Below, one piece after another: positions 9,448 through 18,480 of a stretch of DNA of 64,000 bases; position 1 is the first letter of the stretch; the number at the start of each line of letters is the position of its first letter. This stretch comes from Pseudomonas entomophila (GTDB taxonomy: Bacteria > Pseudomonadota > Gammaproteobacteria > Pseudomonadales > Pseudomonadaceae): the NCBI RefSeq assembly GCF_029193575.1, contig NZ_JARGCS010000008.1, positions 186,001-250,000 of the forward strand. Reading direction: 5' to 3'. Position numbers and translations under genes: made by a program. A model generated the notes under the pieces. The model did not search any database, was not told the origin of the DNA, and worked only from the letters and a program-made list of their open reading frames with translations.

Positions 9448-11256
9448 TTGAAAGGGTATTCACACCGACTGTTGCGCACCCTGGCGCTGTGCTGCTTGGC
9501 AACCGCCAGCCCCTGGAGCGGCGCGGACACCTCGGCAACGCTCCCTCCACCCCCCGAACTGGCCTCGGGCTACCGCACCGGCCTGGTGCCCGCCCAGGCC
9601 AGCCGCCACATGGCCGCGTCGGCCAACCCGCTGGCCAGCGCCGCGGGGCGCGAGATCCTGCGCGCTGGCGGCAGCGCCATCGACGCCGCGATCGCCATGC
9701 AGGCTGTGCTGACCTTGGTGGAGCCACAATCCAGCGGCATTGGTGGCGGGGCGTTCATCCTCTATTGGGACGGCCAGCGTGTGCAGGCCTTCGATGGCCG
9801 CGAAACCGCCCCGGCCAGCGTCGACGAGCGCCTGTTCCTGCGACCCGACGGCACGCCCATGGGCTTTCGCCAGGCGCAGATCGGCGGGCGCTCGGTCGGT
9901 GTGCCCGGTGTGCTGCGGGCCCTGGAGATGGCGCACGCGCAGCACGGCAAGCTGCCCTGGGAGGCGCTGTTCACCCCGGCGATCGCCCTGGCGCGAGAGG
10001 GTTTCCCGATGTCCGCGCGCCTGCGTGGCCTGCTGGTCGCAGACCCCTACATCGTCGAGGCGCCGGCCATGGCGCGCTACTTCCTCGACGCCGACGGCCA
10101 ACCCTGGCCGGTGGGTGCGCGCCTGCGCAACTCGGAGCTGGCCAGCACCCTCGAACGCATCGCCGAGCAGGGCGCGCAGGCGTTCTACAGCGGTGAAATC
10201 GCCGAGGCGATGGTGGCCGGCGTGCGCGCTCACGCCAACCCCGGGCACCTGTCGCTGGACGACCTGCGCCAGTACCAGGCGCGCGAGCGCGAGCCCGTGT
10301 GCGGGCCCTACAAGGCCTGGACGGTCTGTGGCATGCCACCGCCGTCGTCCGGTGGGGTAGCGGTGCTGCAGACCTTGGGCATCCTGGAGGCGTTGCAGCG
10401 CAAGGATGCACGGCTGGACCTCGCCCGCCTGCCACCGATGCCGACCACCCGCATCGCAGGCCTGGAGCCCGCGCCACTGGCGGTGCACCTGGTCGCTGAG
10501 GCCGAGCGCCTGGCCTTCGCCGACCGCGCGCAATACCTGGGCGACAGCGACCAGGTGGGGGTCAACGTCAAGGGCTTGATCGACCCGGCCTACCTGGCCC
10601 AGCGCGCCACACTGATCGGCGAGCACAGCCTCAAGCGCGCCCGCGCCGGTACCCCGCCCGGCGCCGACCTGGCCCTGGCGCCGGACCGCTCGCCGCTGCG
10701 CATCTCCACCTCGCACGTGTCGGCCGTCGACGAGCAGGGCGGGGCAATCGCCATGACCACCTCGGTGGAGGCCGCCTTCGGCGCGCACATCATGGTCAAG
10801 GGCTTTTTGCTCAACAACCAGCTCACCGACTTCTCGTTCGTGCCGCGCGAGGGCGAGCTGCCCGTGGCCAACCGTGTAGCGCCGGGTAAGCGACCGCTGT
10901 CGGCCATGGCCCCGACCCTGGTGTTCGCCCGCAACGACGGCTCACTGCTGGCCAGCCTCGGCTCGCCCGGCGGCTCGCAGATCATCGGCTACGTGAACAA
11001 GGCGCTGGTCGGCCTGCTGGACTGGAAGCTCGACCCTCAGGCCGCGATCGGCCTGCCTAACTTCGGCAGCCGCAATGCCAGCACCGAGGTCGAGGCGGGG
11101 TTGGTCAGCCCGGCGCTGGTGCGGGCCCTGGTCGAACGTGGGCACGACGTTACGCCGATCGAGATGACCAGCGGCACGCAGATCATCCTGCGCACAGGCC
11201 AGGGTTGGAGCGCCGGCGCCGACCCGCGGCGCGAGGGGGTAGCGCTTGGCGACTAG
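9448..11256 (+). CDS. ggt: Gamma-glutamyltransferase (gamma-glutamyltranspeptidase)
   Basis: 602 residues starting at a TTG, supported by AGGAAG four bases upstream. Signal peptide (LLRTLALCCLATASPWSGA), so periplasmic. It hydrolyses or transfers the gamma-glutamyl group of glutathione. N-terminal nucleophile precursor: the large subunit includes the GSAIDAAIAMQAVLTLVEP and SSGIGGGAFILY motifs. The autoprocessing and catalytic threonine is expected at Thr421 in STSHVSAVD, and the small subunit has FLLNNQLTDFSF and GSPGGSQI. Transcribed away from pobA; the next gene is a LysR regulator 50 bp downstream. Confidence 0.94.
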   Translation: MKGYSHRLLRTLALCCLATASPWSGADTSATLPPPPELASGYRTGLVPAQASRHMAASANPLASAAGREILRAGGSAIDAAIAMQAVLTLVEPQSSGIGGGAFILYWDGQRVQAFDGRETAPASVDERLFLRPDGTPMGFRQAQIGGRSVGVPGVLRALEMAHAQHGKLPWEALFTPAIALAREGFPMSARLRGLLVADPYIVEAPAMARYFLDADGQPWPVGARLRNSELASTLERIAEQGAQAFYSGEIAEAMVAGVRAHANPGHLSLDDLRQYQAREREPVCGPYKAWTVCGMPPPSSGGVAVLQTLGILEALQRKDARLDLARLPPMPTTRIAGLEPAPLAVHLVAEAERLAFADRAQYLGDSDQVGVNVKGLIDPAYLAQRATLIGEHSLKRARAGTPPGADLALAPDRSPLRISTSHVSAVDEQGGAIAMTTSVEAAFGAHIMVKGFLLNNQLTDFSFVPREGELPVANRVAPGKRPLSAMAPTLVFARNDGSLLASLGSPGGSQIIGYVNKALVGLLDWKLDPQAAIGLPNFGSRNASTEVEAGLVSPALVRALVERGHDVTPIEMTSGTQIILRTGQGWSAGADPRREGVALGD

Positions 11257-11306
11257 GGCAGGGCGTGCTAGAAGTCAGGTTCGTTATTTGAAAGTTGAAT
11301 ACCCAG

Positions 11307-12188
11307 ATGTCCATCAGCGTGAAATCGAATAGGGCCCTGTTCGACCTCGACCTGTTGCGCGCGATCGTCGTGGTCGCCGACTGTGGCAGCTTCACCACGG
11401 CGGCGGCGCGCCTGCACTCGACCCAGTCGACCATCAGCCAGAAGGTCCGCCGCCTCGAGGAGATGGTCGGCCACCGCCTGCTGGTGCGCGGCCACCGCGA
11501 CGTCCTGCCGACCGACGCCGGGCAGACCTTGCTGGGCTACGCCCGGCACATGCTGGCGCTGAATGACCAGATGCTCGAAGCCCTGGCCGGCGCCAGGGTC
11601 GGCATGACCGTACGCCTTGGCGTGCCCGAGGATTTCGTCGGCGGGCGCACCACCAATGCGCTGTCGGCCTTCAGCCGACGCCAGCCTCAGGTCAAGCTGG
11701 AGGTCACCAGCGGGTTGTGCCGCGACCTCAGCCAGGCCTACGACAACGGCGAGCTTGACCTGGTGTTGCTCAAGCAGCGACGTAACAGCCGTGAGGGCGT
11801 GGCCTGCTGGCCGGAGCGCCTGCAATGGATCGACAGTGCGCGAATGCCGTCCTTCGAGCTGGACCCGGTGCCGCTGGTGACCTTCCCTCCGCGCGGGTTG
11901 TACCGCGACGACATGATCAGCGCGATCGAAGGCATGGGCCGGCGCTGGCGCATCAGTTTCACCAGCTCCAGCCTGTCTGGCATCCAGGCCGCGGTGGCCG
12001 ACGGCATGGGCGTGAGCCTGCTACCCCCGCGCGCGGCCACCGCCGAGCACCGGGTACTCGGCGCCGATCAAGGGCTGCCGGAGGTCGACAGCTATGAGAT
12101 TGTCATCGTGCACCGGCCTACGGCCGATGTGATGGTCAAGGCGCTGGCCGAAGTGTTGACCGAGTTGCTGGCGGTACAGGCGATCTGA
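11307..12188 (+). CDS. LysR-family transcriptional regulator
   Basis: 293 residues from the ATG at 11307 (an in-frame TTG lies 12 bp earlier; neither has a clear Shine-Dalgarno). Classical N-terminal helix-turn-helix: LLRAIVVVADCGSFTTAAARL, HSTQSTISQKVRRLEEMVGHRLL. The substrate-binding domain follows from about residue 90. It lies between ggt and the two SsuA-like proteins, in the same direction, so the tandem binding proteins are its most likely target, but the effector is unknown. Confidence 0.9.
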   Translation: MSISVKSNRALFDLDLLRAIVVVADCGSFTTAAARLHSTQSTISQKVRRLEEMVGHRLLVRGHRDVLPTDAGQTLLGYARHMLALNDQMLEALAGARVGMTVRLGVPEDFVGGRTTNALSAFSRRQPQVKLEVTSGLCRDLSQAYDNGELDLVLLKQRRNSREGVACWPERLQWIDSARMPSFELDPVPLVTFPPRGLYRDDMISAIEGMGRRWRISFTSSSLSGIQAAVADGMGVSLLPPRAATAEHRVLGADQGLPEVDSYEIVIVHRPTADVMVKALAEVLTELLAVQAI

Positions 12189-12255
12189 GACGGGGTGGTT
12201 GCCGGTACCGGCGCAGTCGCGTGGCATTGCGTATGGCCAAGATGTTAAATGCATA

Positions 12256-12270
12256 TTAGGTTATTCCTAA
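12256..12270 (+). promoter_or_regulatory. TTAGG-N5-CCTAA dyad in AT-rich promoter region of the SsuA-like genes
   Basis: A short inverted repeat (TTAGGTTATTCCTAA) in an unusually AT-rich stretch (12240-12310), 75 bp before the first SsuA-like start codon. TTATTCC-containing AT-rich sequences are common in front of sulfur-starvation genes in pseudomonads, so control by CysB or a similar regulator is possible. This is an inference. Confidence 0.45.
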
Positions 12271-12345
12271 AATTAATTTAATTTATTTATTGGTCCCCGT
12301 TACATTCTCCTCTGTCAATCCGCACACCGACCCCTGAGGAGCCCC

Positions 12346-13308
12346 ATGCCGATCCGTTCCCGTCTCCTGCTGGCCGCCGCCAGCCTGTTGCTGGTCACCC
12401 AAGCGTTCGCCGCCGACCGCCTGACCCTGCGCATCGGCGACCAGAAGGGCAACATGCGCGCGCAACTGGAAGCCGCCGATGCCCTGCGCGACTTGCCCTA
12501 CGACATTCACTGGGCCGAGTTCCCTGCCGCCGCGCCGCTGGCCGAGGCGCTCAACGCCGGCGCGATCGATGCGGGCATCATCGGCGATGCGCCGCTGCTG
12601 TTCGTACTGGCCTCCGGCGCGCCGGTCAAGGCGATCGCCGTGGACAAGTCCGACCCCTACGGCACCGCCTTGCTGGTGCGCCCGGATGCCGCGCTGCACA
12701 GCGCCGCAGACCTCAAGGGCAAGCGCATCGCCACCGGCCGTGGTTCGATCGGTCATCACCTGGCACTCAAGGCCCTTGATCAGGCCGGGCTTTCGGAGAA
12801 GGACGTGGAGTTTCGTTTCCTCGGCCCGGTAGACGCCAAGATCGCCTTGGCCAATGGCTCGGTAGACGCCTGGTCGACCTGGGAGCCTTACACCGCGCTG
12901 GCCGAAACCAGCGGGCAAGGCAGGGTACTGGTCAATGGCCGTAACCTCTCCAGCGGCAACAGCTTCCTTGCCGCCACCGACAAGGCCCTGGAAGACCCGG
13001 CGCGTCGCGCGGCCTTGCAGGACTACCTCAAGCGCCTGGCCGAGGCGCAGGTGTGGGCCAACCAGCACCTGGACAGTTACTCGAAAACCCTGGCGGCGAT
13101 CATCGGCTTTCCCGAGGATGCCGCGCGCTTGCAGTTCGAGCGGCGCAAGCTGCGCTGGCAGGGCATCGATGACAAGACCGTGGCCGAGCAGCAGGAAACC
13201 GCCGACTTCTACCACGCCCATGGCCTGATGAATCAACGCCTGGACGTGACCCCGACCTTCGCCGCCGGCTTCAGCGTGCCGTCGGCCGCCCTGGCCGCCA
13301 AGCCCTGA
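12346..13308 (+). CDS. SsuA-like sulfonate/nitrate-type ABC substrate-binding protein (first copy)
   Basis: 320 residues with a cleavable signal peptide (LLLAAASLLLVTQAFA). Periplasmic NMT1/SsuA-fold protein: LTLRIGDQKGNMRAQLEAA, GAIDAGIIGDAPLLFVLASG, DLKGKRIATGRGSIGHHLAL, GSVDAWSTWEPYTALAE. Residues such as GRGSIGHH and the WEPY loop resemble sulfonate binders (SsuA, AtsR). Members deliver aliphatic sulfonates, sulfate esters or nitrate-like anions to an ABC permease, but no ssuB/ssuC-type genes follow. Good Shine-Dalgarno (TGAGGAG). Confidence 0.9.
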   Translation: MPIRSRLLLAAASLLLVTQAFAADRLTLRIGDQKGNMRAQLEAADALRDLPYDIHWAEFPAAAPLAEALNAGAIDAGIIGDAPLLFVLASGAPVKAIAVDKSDPYGTALLVRPDAALHSAADLKGKRIATGRGSIGHHLALKALDQAGLSEKDVEFRFLGPVDAKIALANGSVDAWSTWEPYTALAETSGQGRVLVNGRNLSSGNSFLAATDKALEDPARRAALQDYLKRLAEAQVWANQHLDSYSKTLAAIIGFPEDAARLQFERRKLRWQGIDDKTVAEQQETADFYHAHGLMNQRLDVTPTFAAGFSVPSAALAAKP

Positions 13309-13325
13309 CCTGGAGAACGCGTCCC

Positions 13326-14279
13326 ATGATCGGATTCAAACATCTGCGCCTGGCCGCCCTGGCGCTGCTGCTCGGCGGCGCGCTGCCGGCGACGGCCAGT
13401 GCCGAGCAGACCTTGCGCATTGGTTACCAGAAGTCTTCGACCTTGCTGACCTTGCTCAAGGCGCGGGGCACCCTCGAGCAGCGCCTGCAGGCCCAAGGCA
13501 TTCGTGTGACCTGGCATGAATTTCCCAGCGGCCTGCCGCTGCTGGAAGCGCTCAACCTAGGGAACGTCGACCTCTCGGCGGACGTCGCCGACACCGTGCC
13601 TGTGTTTACCCAAGCCGCTGGCGCGCAGCTCACTTACTTCGCCCGTGAGACGCCGTCGCCCACGGCCCAGGCGATTCTGGTACCGGCCGATTCACCACTC
13701 CACACCCTGGGCGACCTCAAGGGCAAGCGCGTGGCGGTGACCAAGGCTGCCGGCAGCCACTACCTGTTGATCCAGGCACTGGCCAAGGCGGGCCTGAGTT
13801 TCAAGGACATCAACCCCGCGTACCTGATTCCCGCCGATGGCCGTGCCGCGTTCGAGAATGGCAAGGTCGATGCCTGGGTGACGTGGGACCCGTACGTCGC
13901 CAGCGCCCAGCGCCAGCAGAAGGCGCGGGTGTTGGTCGATGGCACGGGGTTGGCCAGCTACCAGCGTTACTACCTGGCCGGCAGCGACTACGCCAAGGCG
14001 CACCCACAGGTGCTCGAGGCGGTGTACCAGGCGTTGCGCGAGGTGGGCGCGTGGACCAAGGCCAACCCGGTGGCGGCGGCGCGGGTGCTCGGGCCGCTGT
14101 GGGGTAACCTGGATGCCAACACGGTGCAGGAAGCCAATGGGCGGCGCAGTTATGACGTGCAGCCGGTCAGGCAGGAAGACCTGGGCGAGCAGCAGAAGAT
14201 CGCCGATGCGTTCTACCGGGAGGGGCTGTTGCCCAAGGCGGTGGATGCGCGGGCGGTGACGTTGTTCGAGGTGCGCTAG
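13326..14279 (+). CDS. SsuA-like sulfonate ABC substrate-binding protein (second copy)
   Basis: 317 residues with signal peptide (LALLLGGALPATASA). Same fold and motif order as the upstream gene: LRIGYQKSSTLLTLLKARG (the canonical SsuA pattern), GNVDLSADVADTVPVFTQAAG, DLKGKRVAVTKAAGSHYLL, GKVDAWVTWDPYVASA. It starts 17 bp after the first copy, with TGGAG upstream, so the two form an operon. They are clearly divergent in sequence, suggesting different ligands. No permease or ATPase gene is adjacent, so they presumably share a transporter encoded elsewhere. Confidence 0.92.
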   Translation: MIGFKHLRLAALALLLGGALPATASAEQTLRIGYQKSSTLLTLLKARGTLEQRLQAQGIRVTWHEFPSGLPLLEALNLGNVDLSADVADTVPVFTQAAGAQLTYFARETPSPTAQAILVPADSPLHTLGDLKGKRVAVTKAAGSHYLLIQALAKAGLSFKDINPAYLIPADGRAAFENGKVDAWVTWDPYVASAQRQQKARVLVDGTGLASYQRYYLAGSDYAKAHPQVLEAVYQALREVGAWTKANPVAAARVLGPLWGNLDANTVQEANGRRSYDVQPVRQEDLGEQQKIADAFYREGLLPKAVDARAVTLFEVR

Positions 14280-14363
14280 GCGCTGGCGTGGTGATGCGGC
14301 GATAGCCGTAGAAGCGTCAATGGCTGCCCCGCGATGGAGCCGCCATTGACTCACGCGTTAGTC

Positions 14364-15935
14364 TCAGGCGGTGATCTTCGAGGGGTCGGTCTGCAGCAGC
14401 CAGTTGCTGCGCTGGGCCTTCAGCGCCTCGTCGAGGACCGAGGCGCGGTTCTCGCGCTGCGCCGCGCGCTCCTGTTGGAACACCTCGTTGAGCAGGATGC
14501 GCAGGTTGCGCGACCGGTTCACCGACGTCGGTGTGCTGATATCGTCCTTGAGTACGCCATCGATGTAGGTGCGCACACGTTCGTTGCGGGTGGCCTGCTG
14601 GGTAGCGCTGGCTTCGACCAGCTTACCCTGGTTGTAGGCCAGGCGCGTGGAGCTGCTGGCCTGGTCGCTGATCTCGTGGTAGCGGTAGTTCTGCGACTGG
14701 CGGTCCAGGCCGAGCCTGAGGTCCACCAATGGGTTGAGGCCTTCGTGGAAGCTCGCCTTGAGGCTGGCCTGGGTGTCTTGCTGCACCGAGCGGTTCAATG
14801 GGCCGCCACCACTGACGTTGGTGGTCTGCGAGACGTTGTAGTCGAAGCGGCGGTCGGTTTCGCTCGGGCGCATCGGGTTGATCTGGTTGCCGGCCTTGCT
14901 GATCGAGGCGCTGAAGTCGGAGAGGCCGCTGAGCAGTGCGCGGTCACCGTCGCTCAGGCTCGAGGCCAGTTCGATGGTGGGCTTGCGTTTGGCATCGACG
15001 CTGTTGAGCTGGGTGAAGGCGTCCTTGAACAGGTTCATCAGGCCTTCATCGCCCTTGCCACGGCTCTGAGCGGCATCGAACTGCGTCAGGTAGTTGTCGA
15101 TGGCCGCCTGGCGTTGCGCGGTGCTGCCCAGCAGGGCGCTGTTGCGGGTGTCGAGGTTCAACTGCAGGTTCCCGGACGGGCCTTGCAGGCTGACGCTACG
15201 GGCCTGGTCGTTGAGGTTCAGGTCGAAGGTCTGTTTCTCCCCCTGCACATCGAACTTGGCGCTCATCCGCAGCGAGCTGAACAGCGTTGGGTCAAGGTTG
15301 ACCAGGCTGCCCAGTTGCAGGCGCGGTGGTTGTTCGGTCAGGCCATTGATGGCGCCCTGGAATGCATCGGCCAGGTCCGCCAAACCCTGGAGCTCAGCTT
15401 CGTTGAGTTGGCCGTCCTGAACGTCGGCGCTGACTGCCAGGCCCTTTTCATTGCTGGCCAGCACCAGGTTGACGGTGGCGCCCGAGGCGGTGGTCAGCTT
15501 GAAGCTGATGCCGTTGTCCGGGTCCTCGCGCAAACGGGCCTGTTGCAACTTGAGCGCTTCGGTGCCGGGTTGCAGGGTGTCGGAGACAGTGAATACCGAT
15601 TGCGAGATGTTCTGGCCGCCGTTGCTGGCCAGTTGACCCAACAGGGCCGCGCCCAGTCCCTGGAAGCGTGCGCCGTTGGTCTTGGCCTGGATACCGCCGA
15701 GCAGGGCGATGCTGAGCTTGTCGGTGCTGTCCTGTTCCCAGGCATAGCGGCCGGGCGTAGCCACGACACCGCGGGCATTGTAGGTGTCGGCGTCGGCGAT
15801 GCGGGTGTCCTGGCCGAGGATGACGCGTGTGCTCGGCTGGCTGGGGGCAGGCTGCGCGGCGCTCCTGACTTGGAGAGGGGGCGACGGCGTGTAGGTCGGG
15901 GCGAAACGTAGGACTGGGTTGATCACGGTCATCAT
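14364..15935 (-). CDS. Hypothetical protein of Pseudomonas, function unknown
   Basis: 523 residues from the ATG at 15935 (alternative ATG at 15932). I do not recognise a catalytic family. There is no N-terminal signal peptide or strong membrane helix. The N-terminus is proline-rich (FAPTYTPSPPLQV), the middle is rich in Gln, Asn, Ser and Leu with beta-like stretches (LVNLDPTLFSSLRMSAKFDV), and the C-terminal third is charged and helical, with many Gln/Arg/Asn residues and a likely coiled coil (RSRNLRILLNEVFQQERAAQ). Composition resembles Pseudomonas cell-surface or flagellar-type accessory proteins, but this is not evidence of function. It lies downstream of cysI-DUF934, separated by a terminator. 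Confidence 0.75.
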   Translation of the reverse strand: MMTVINPVLRFAPTYTPSPPLQVRSAAQPAPSQPSTRVILGQDTRIADADTYNARGVVATPGRYAWEQDSTDKLSIALLGGIQAKTNGARFQGLGAALLGQLASNGGQNISQSVFTVSDTLQPGTEALKLQQARLREDPDNGISFKLTTASGATVNLVLASNEKGLAVSADVQDGQLNEAELQGLADLADAFQGAINGLTEQPPRLQLGSLVNLDPTLFSSLRMSAKFDVQGEKQTFDLNLNDQARSVSLQGPSGNLQLNLDTRNSALLGSTAQRQAAIDNYLTQFDAAQSRGKGDEGLMNLFKDAFTQLNSVDAKRKPTIELASSLSDGDRALLSGLSDFSASISKAGNQINPMRPSETDRRFDYNVSQTTNVSGGGPLNRSVQQDTQASLKASFHEGLNPLVDLRLGLDRQSQNYRYHEISDQASSSTRLAYNQGKLVEASATQQATRNERVRTYIDGVLKDDISTPTSVNRSRNLRILLNEVFQQERAAQRENRASVLDEALKAQRSNWLLQTDPSKITA

Positions 15936-16088
15936 GAGGCGTCCATGCAGATAGCAGTACACGTGATATCGGCATGCCACCGGGAAAGTTTAGGTCGAGG
16001 CGAGGTCCATCGCGGTGCGGCCCAGCCTACAGGCACGACGCCGAGCCTGTGGGGCGGTTCTATCCGTGCGTCCTGGGCCTGGAAACAC

Positions 16089-16115
16089 AACGGCCCGCCA
16101 GTTAGGCGGGCCGTT
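16089..16115 (-). terminator. Rho-independent terminator after DUF934
   Basis: AACGGCCCGCC and GGCGGGCCGTT pair perfectly around a 5-nt loop; on the minus strand the stem is followed by a T-rich stretch. It lies 18 bp past the DUF934 stop and should end the cysI-DUF934 transcript. Confidence 0.85.
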
Positions 16116-16132
16116 CGGTGCAGCGATGACGA

Positions 16133-16627
16133 TCAGCGGCGGCGGAACAGCGGCAACGGCTCGTCGGTGGCGGCCTGGTAGGTCACCGAGAAGTCCTTCA
16201 GGCTCTGCAACGCGTCTTCCGGGTCCTTGTCGGCACGGATGGCGAAGGCATCGAAGCCGCAACGGGCCATGTAGAACAGCTGGTCGCGCAAGACATCGCC
16301 AATGGCGCGCAGCTCGCCCTTGAACTGGTAGCGGTCACGCAGCAGGCGCGCGTTGGAGTAATTGCGCCCGTCGGTGAAGGCTGGGAAGTTCAAGGCGATG
16401 ACCTGGAAGTGCGCGACGTCCTCACCGATCTCCTCGGCTTCCTCGTCGCTGTCCAGCCACACGCCCAGGCCGCCGTCGCGGGCCTTGAGCACATGCGCAT
16501 GGTCACGCCACAGGTGCAGGGGAACGATGTAGTCGTCGCAGTTGGTCAGCTCGTCCAGGGAGGTTTCCTTGGGCAGCAGGTGCCAGGTCTCGTCGACCAA
16601 CTGGTTGTTCTTAATGATTCGCTGCAT
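16133..16627 (-). CDS. DUF934 protein, sulfite reductase accessory
   Basis: 164 residues, soluble. Characteristic DUF934 motifs: DDYIVPLHLWRDH, LGVWLDSDEEAEEIGED, FPAFTDGRNYSNARLLRDRY, GELRAIGDVLRDQLFYMARCGFDAF. It overlaps the end of cysI by 17 bp, so the two are translationally coupled. This family is almost always next to siroheme sulfite reductase genes and is thought to assist sulfite reduction or its electron supply; no catalytic role is proven. Confidence 0.93.
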   Translation of the reverse strand: MQRIIKNNQLVDETWHLLPKETSLDELTNCDDYIVPLHLWRDHAHVLKARDGGLGVWLDSDEEAEEIGEDVAHFQVIALNFPAFTDGRNYSNARLLRDRYQFKGELRAIGDVLRDQLFYMARCGFDAFAIRADKDPEDALQSLKDFSVTYQAATDEPLPLFRRR

Positions 16628-18263
16628 AGACGCGTTCCTTGAATGGGTCGATGCCGATACGCTGGTAGGTGTCGATGAAGCGCTCTTCTTCGGTGCGCCG
16701 CTCGATGTACACGTTGATCAGCTTCTCGATCACGTCGGCCATGTCGTCCTGGGCGAAGGAGGGGCCGAGGATCTTGCCCAGGCTCGCGTCACGCGCGGCG
16801 TTGCCGCCCAGGGACACCTGGTAGAACTCCTCACCCTTCTTGTCCACGCCGAGGATGCCGATGTGGCCGACGTGGTGATGGCCGCAGGCATTCATGCAGC
16901 CAGAGATGTTCAGGTCGAGCTCGCCGATGTCGAACAGGTAGTCCAGGTCGTCGAAGCGGCGCTGGATGGATTCGGCGATCGGGATCGACTTGGCGTTGGC
17001 CAGGGAGCAGAAGTCGCCGCCCGGGCAGCAGATGATGTCGGTCAGCAGGCCGATGTTCGGGGTGGCGAAGCCCTGCTCGCGCAGCTCCAGCCAGAGCGCG
17101 TGCAACTGGCGTTGCTCGACGTCGGCGAGGATGATGTTCTGCTCGTGCGAGGTGCGCAGGAAACCGAAGCTGTAGCGGTCGGCGAGGTCGGCGACGGCAT
17201 CGAGCTGCTTGTCGGTCAGGTCGCCGGGGGCGACGCCGGTCGGCTTGAGCGATAGGGTCACGGCCACGTAGCCCGGTCGCTTGTGCGCACGGACGTTGCG
17301 CGAACGCCAGCGGGCGAAACCTGGGTGCTCCTGGTCCAGTGCGGTGTAGTCGACGTTGTCCAGCGCCTGGTACTCGGGGTCGACGAAGTGGCGGGCCACA
17401 CGCTCGACTTCCGCTTCGGTCAGGGTGGTGTTGCCGCCGCGCAGGTGGGCCATCTCGGCCTCGACCTTCTCGGCGAACACTTCCGGGGTGAGGGCCTTGA
17501 CCAGGATCTTGATCCGCGCCTTGTACTTGTTGTCACGGCGGCCGTAACGGTTGTACACGCGCAGGATGGCGTCCAGGTAGCTGAGCAGGTCGCGCCACGG
17601 CAGGAATTCGTTGATGAACGCGCCGATCACCGGGGTACGGCCCAGGCCACCACCGACCAGAACGCGGAAGCCCAGCTCGCCGGCCTCGTTGCGCACCGGC
17701 TCCAGGCCGATGTCGTGCACTTCGATGGCGGCGCGGTCGTCCTTCGAGCCGTTGACGGCGATCTTGAACTTGCGTGGCAGGTAGGCGAATTCCGGGTGGA
17801 AGGTGGTCCACTGGCGGACGATCTCGCACCACGGGCGCGGGTCGACCAGCTCATCGGCGGCGACTCCGGCGAACTGGTCGGTGGTGACGTTGCGCAGGCA
17901 GTTGCCGCTGGTCTGGATCGCGTGCATCTGCACGGTGGCGAGCTCGGCGAGGATTTCCGGCACGTCTTCCAGTGCCGGCCAGTTGTACTGCACGTTCTGG
18001 CGGGTACTGATGTGGGCGTAGCCCTTGTCGTAGTCGCGGGCGATTTTCGCCAACATGCGCACCTGGGTCGCGCTCAGCTGGCCGTACGGCACGGCGACGC
18101 GCAGCATCGGGGCGAACCGTTGGATGTAGAGGCCGTTCTGCAGGCGCAGAGGGCGGAATTCTTCTTCGCTCAGCTCACCGGCCAGGTAGCGGCGGGTCTG
18201 ATCACGGAACTGCTTGACGCGGTCCTCGATGATCCGCTGATCGTACTCGTCGTATACGTACAT
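16611..18263 (-). CDS. cysI: Siroheme-dependent sulfite (nitrite/sulfite) reductase
   Basis: 550 residues. It reduces sulfite to sulfide in assimilatory sulfur metabolism. The ferredoxin-type layout is seen: two ferrodoxin-like half domains (RFAPMLRVAVPYGQLSATQV in the first; RPGYVAVTLSLKPTGVAPGD in the second), the siroheme-binding arginine region (HISTRQNVQYNWP), and the four cysteines that bind the 4Fe-4S/siroheme centre in CCPGGDFC and SGCMNACGHH. Cytoplasmic. The upstream 217-bp region is AT-rich close to the start, in keeping with CysB control, though no clear CysB site is assigned. Divergent from a periplasmic binding protein gene. Confidence 0.95.
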   Translation of the reverse strand: MYVYDEYDQRIIEDRVKQFRDQTRRYLAGELSEEEFRPLRLQNGLYIQRFAPMLRVAVPYGQLSATQVRMLAKIARDYDKGYAHISTRQNVQYNWPALEDVPEILAELATVQMHAIQTSGNCLRNVTTDQFAGVAADELVDPRPWCEIVRQWTTFHPEFAYLPRKFKIAVNGSKDDRAAIEVHDIGLEPVRNEAGELGFRVLVGGGLGRTPVIGAFINEFLPWRDLLSYLDAILRVYNRYGRRDNKYKARIKILVKALTPEVFAEKVEAEMAHLRGGNTTLTEAEVERVARHFVDPEYQALDNVDYTALDQEHPGFARWRSRNVRAHKRPGYVAVTLSLKPTGVAPGDLTDKQLDAVADLADRYSFGFLRTSHEQNIILADVEQRQLHALWLELREQGFATPNIGLLTDIICCPGGDFCSLANAKSIPIAESIQRRFDDLDYLFDIGELDLNISGCMNACGHHHVGHIGILGVDKKGEEFYQVSLGGNAARDASLGKILGPSFAQDDMADVIEKLINVYIERRTEEERFIDTYQRIGIDPFKERVYAANH

Positions 18264-18443
18264 AAAAGTCCTGTCTCAGGCTGCATGCAGCTAATCGCGC
18301 GCACGGCCGCGCACTCCGGGGCGGAGCCGGGGAACGATAGCAGGTTGCATTTATGCGCTAAAGTGATGTTTTTGCATATGAAAAGAACCATTTGGACTAA
18401 GTGAGACTGACTGCCATTTGCCCGGTTGGCAGGCCTGCGCGGC

Positions 18444-18449
18444 TATAAT
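18444..18449 (+). promoter_or_regulatory. -10 element TATAAT of the periplasmic binding protein gene
   Basis: Perfect TATAAT, 31 bp before the ATG at 18481. No convincing -35 box at 16-18 bp spacing was found, so either a poor -35 or an activator is used. Confidence 0.5.
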
Positions 18450-18480
18450 CGGGTTGTTTTGCTTTGCAAGGATGATCCGC

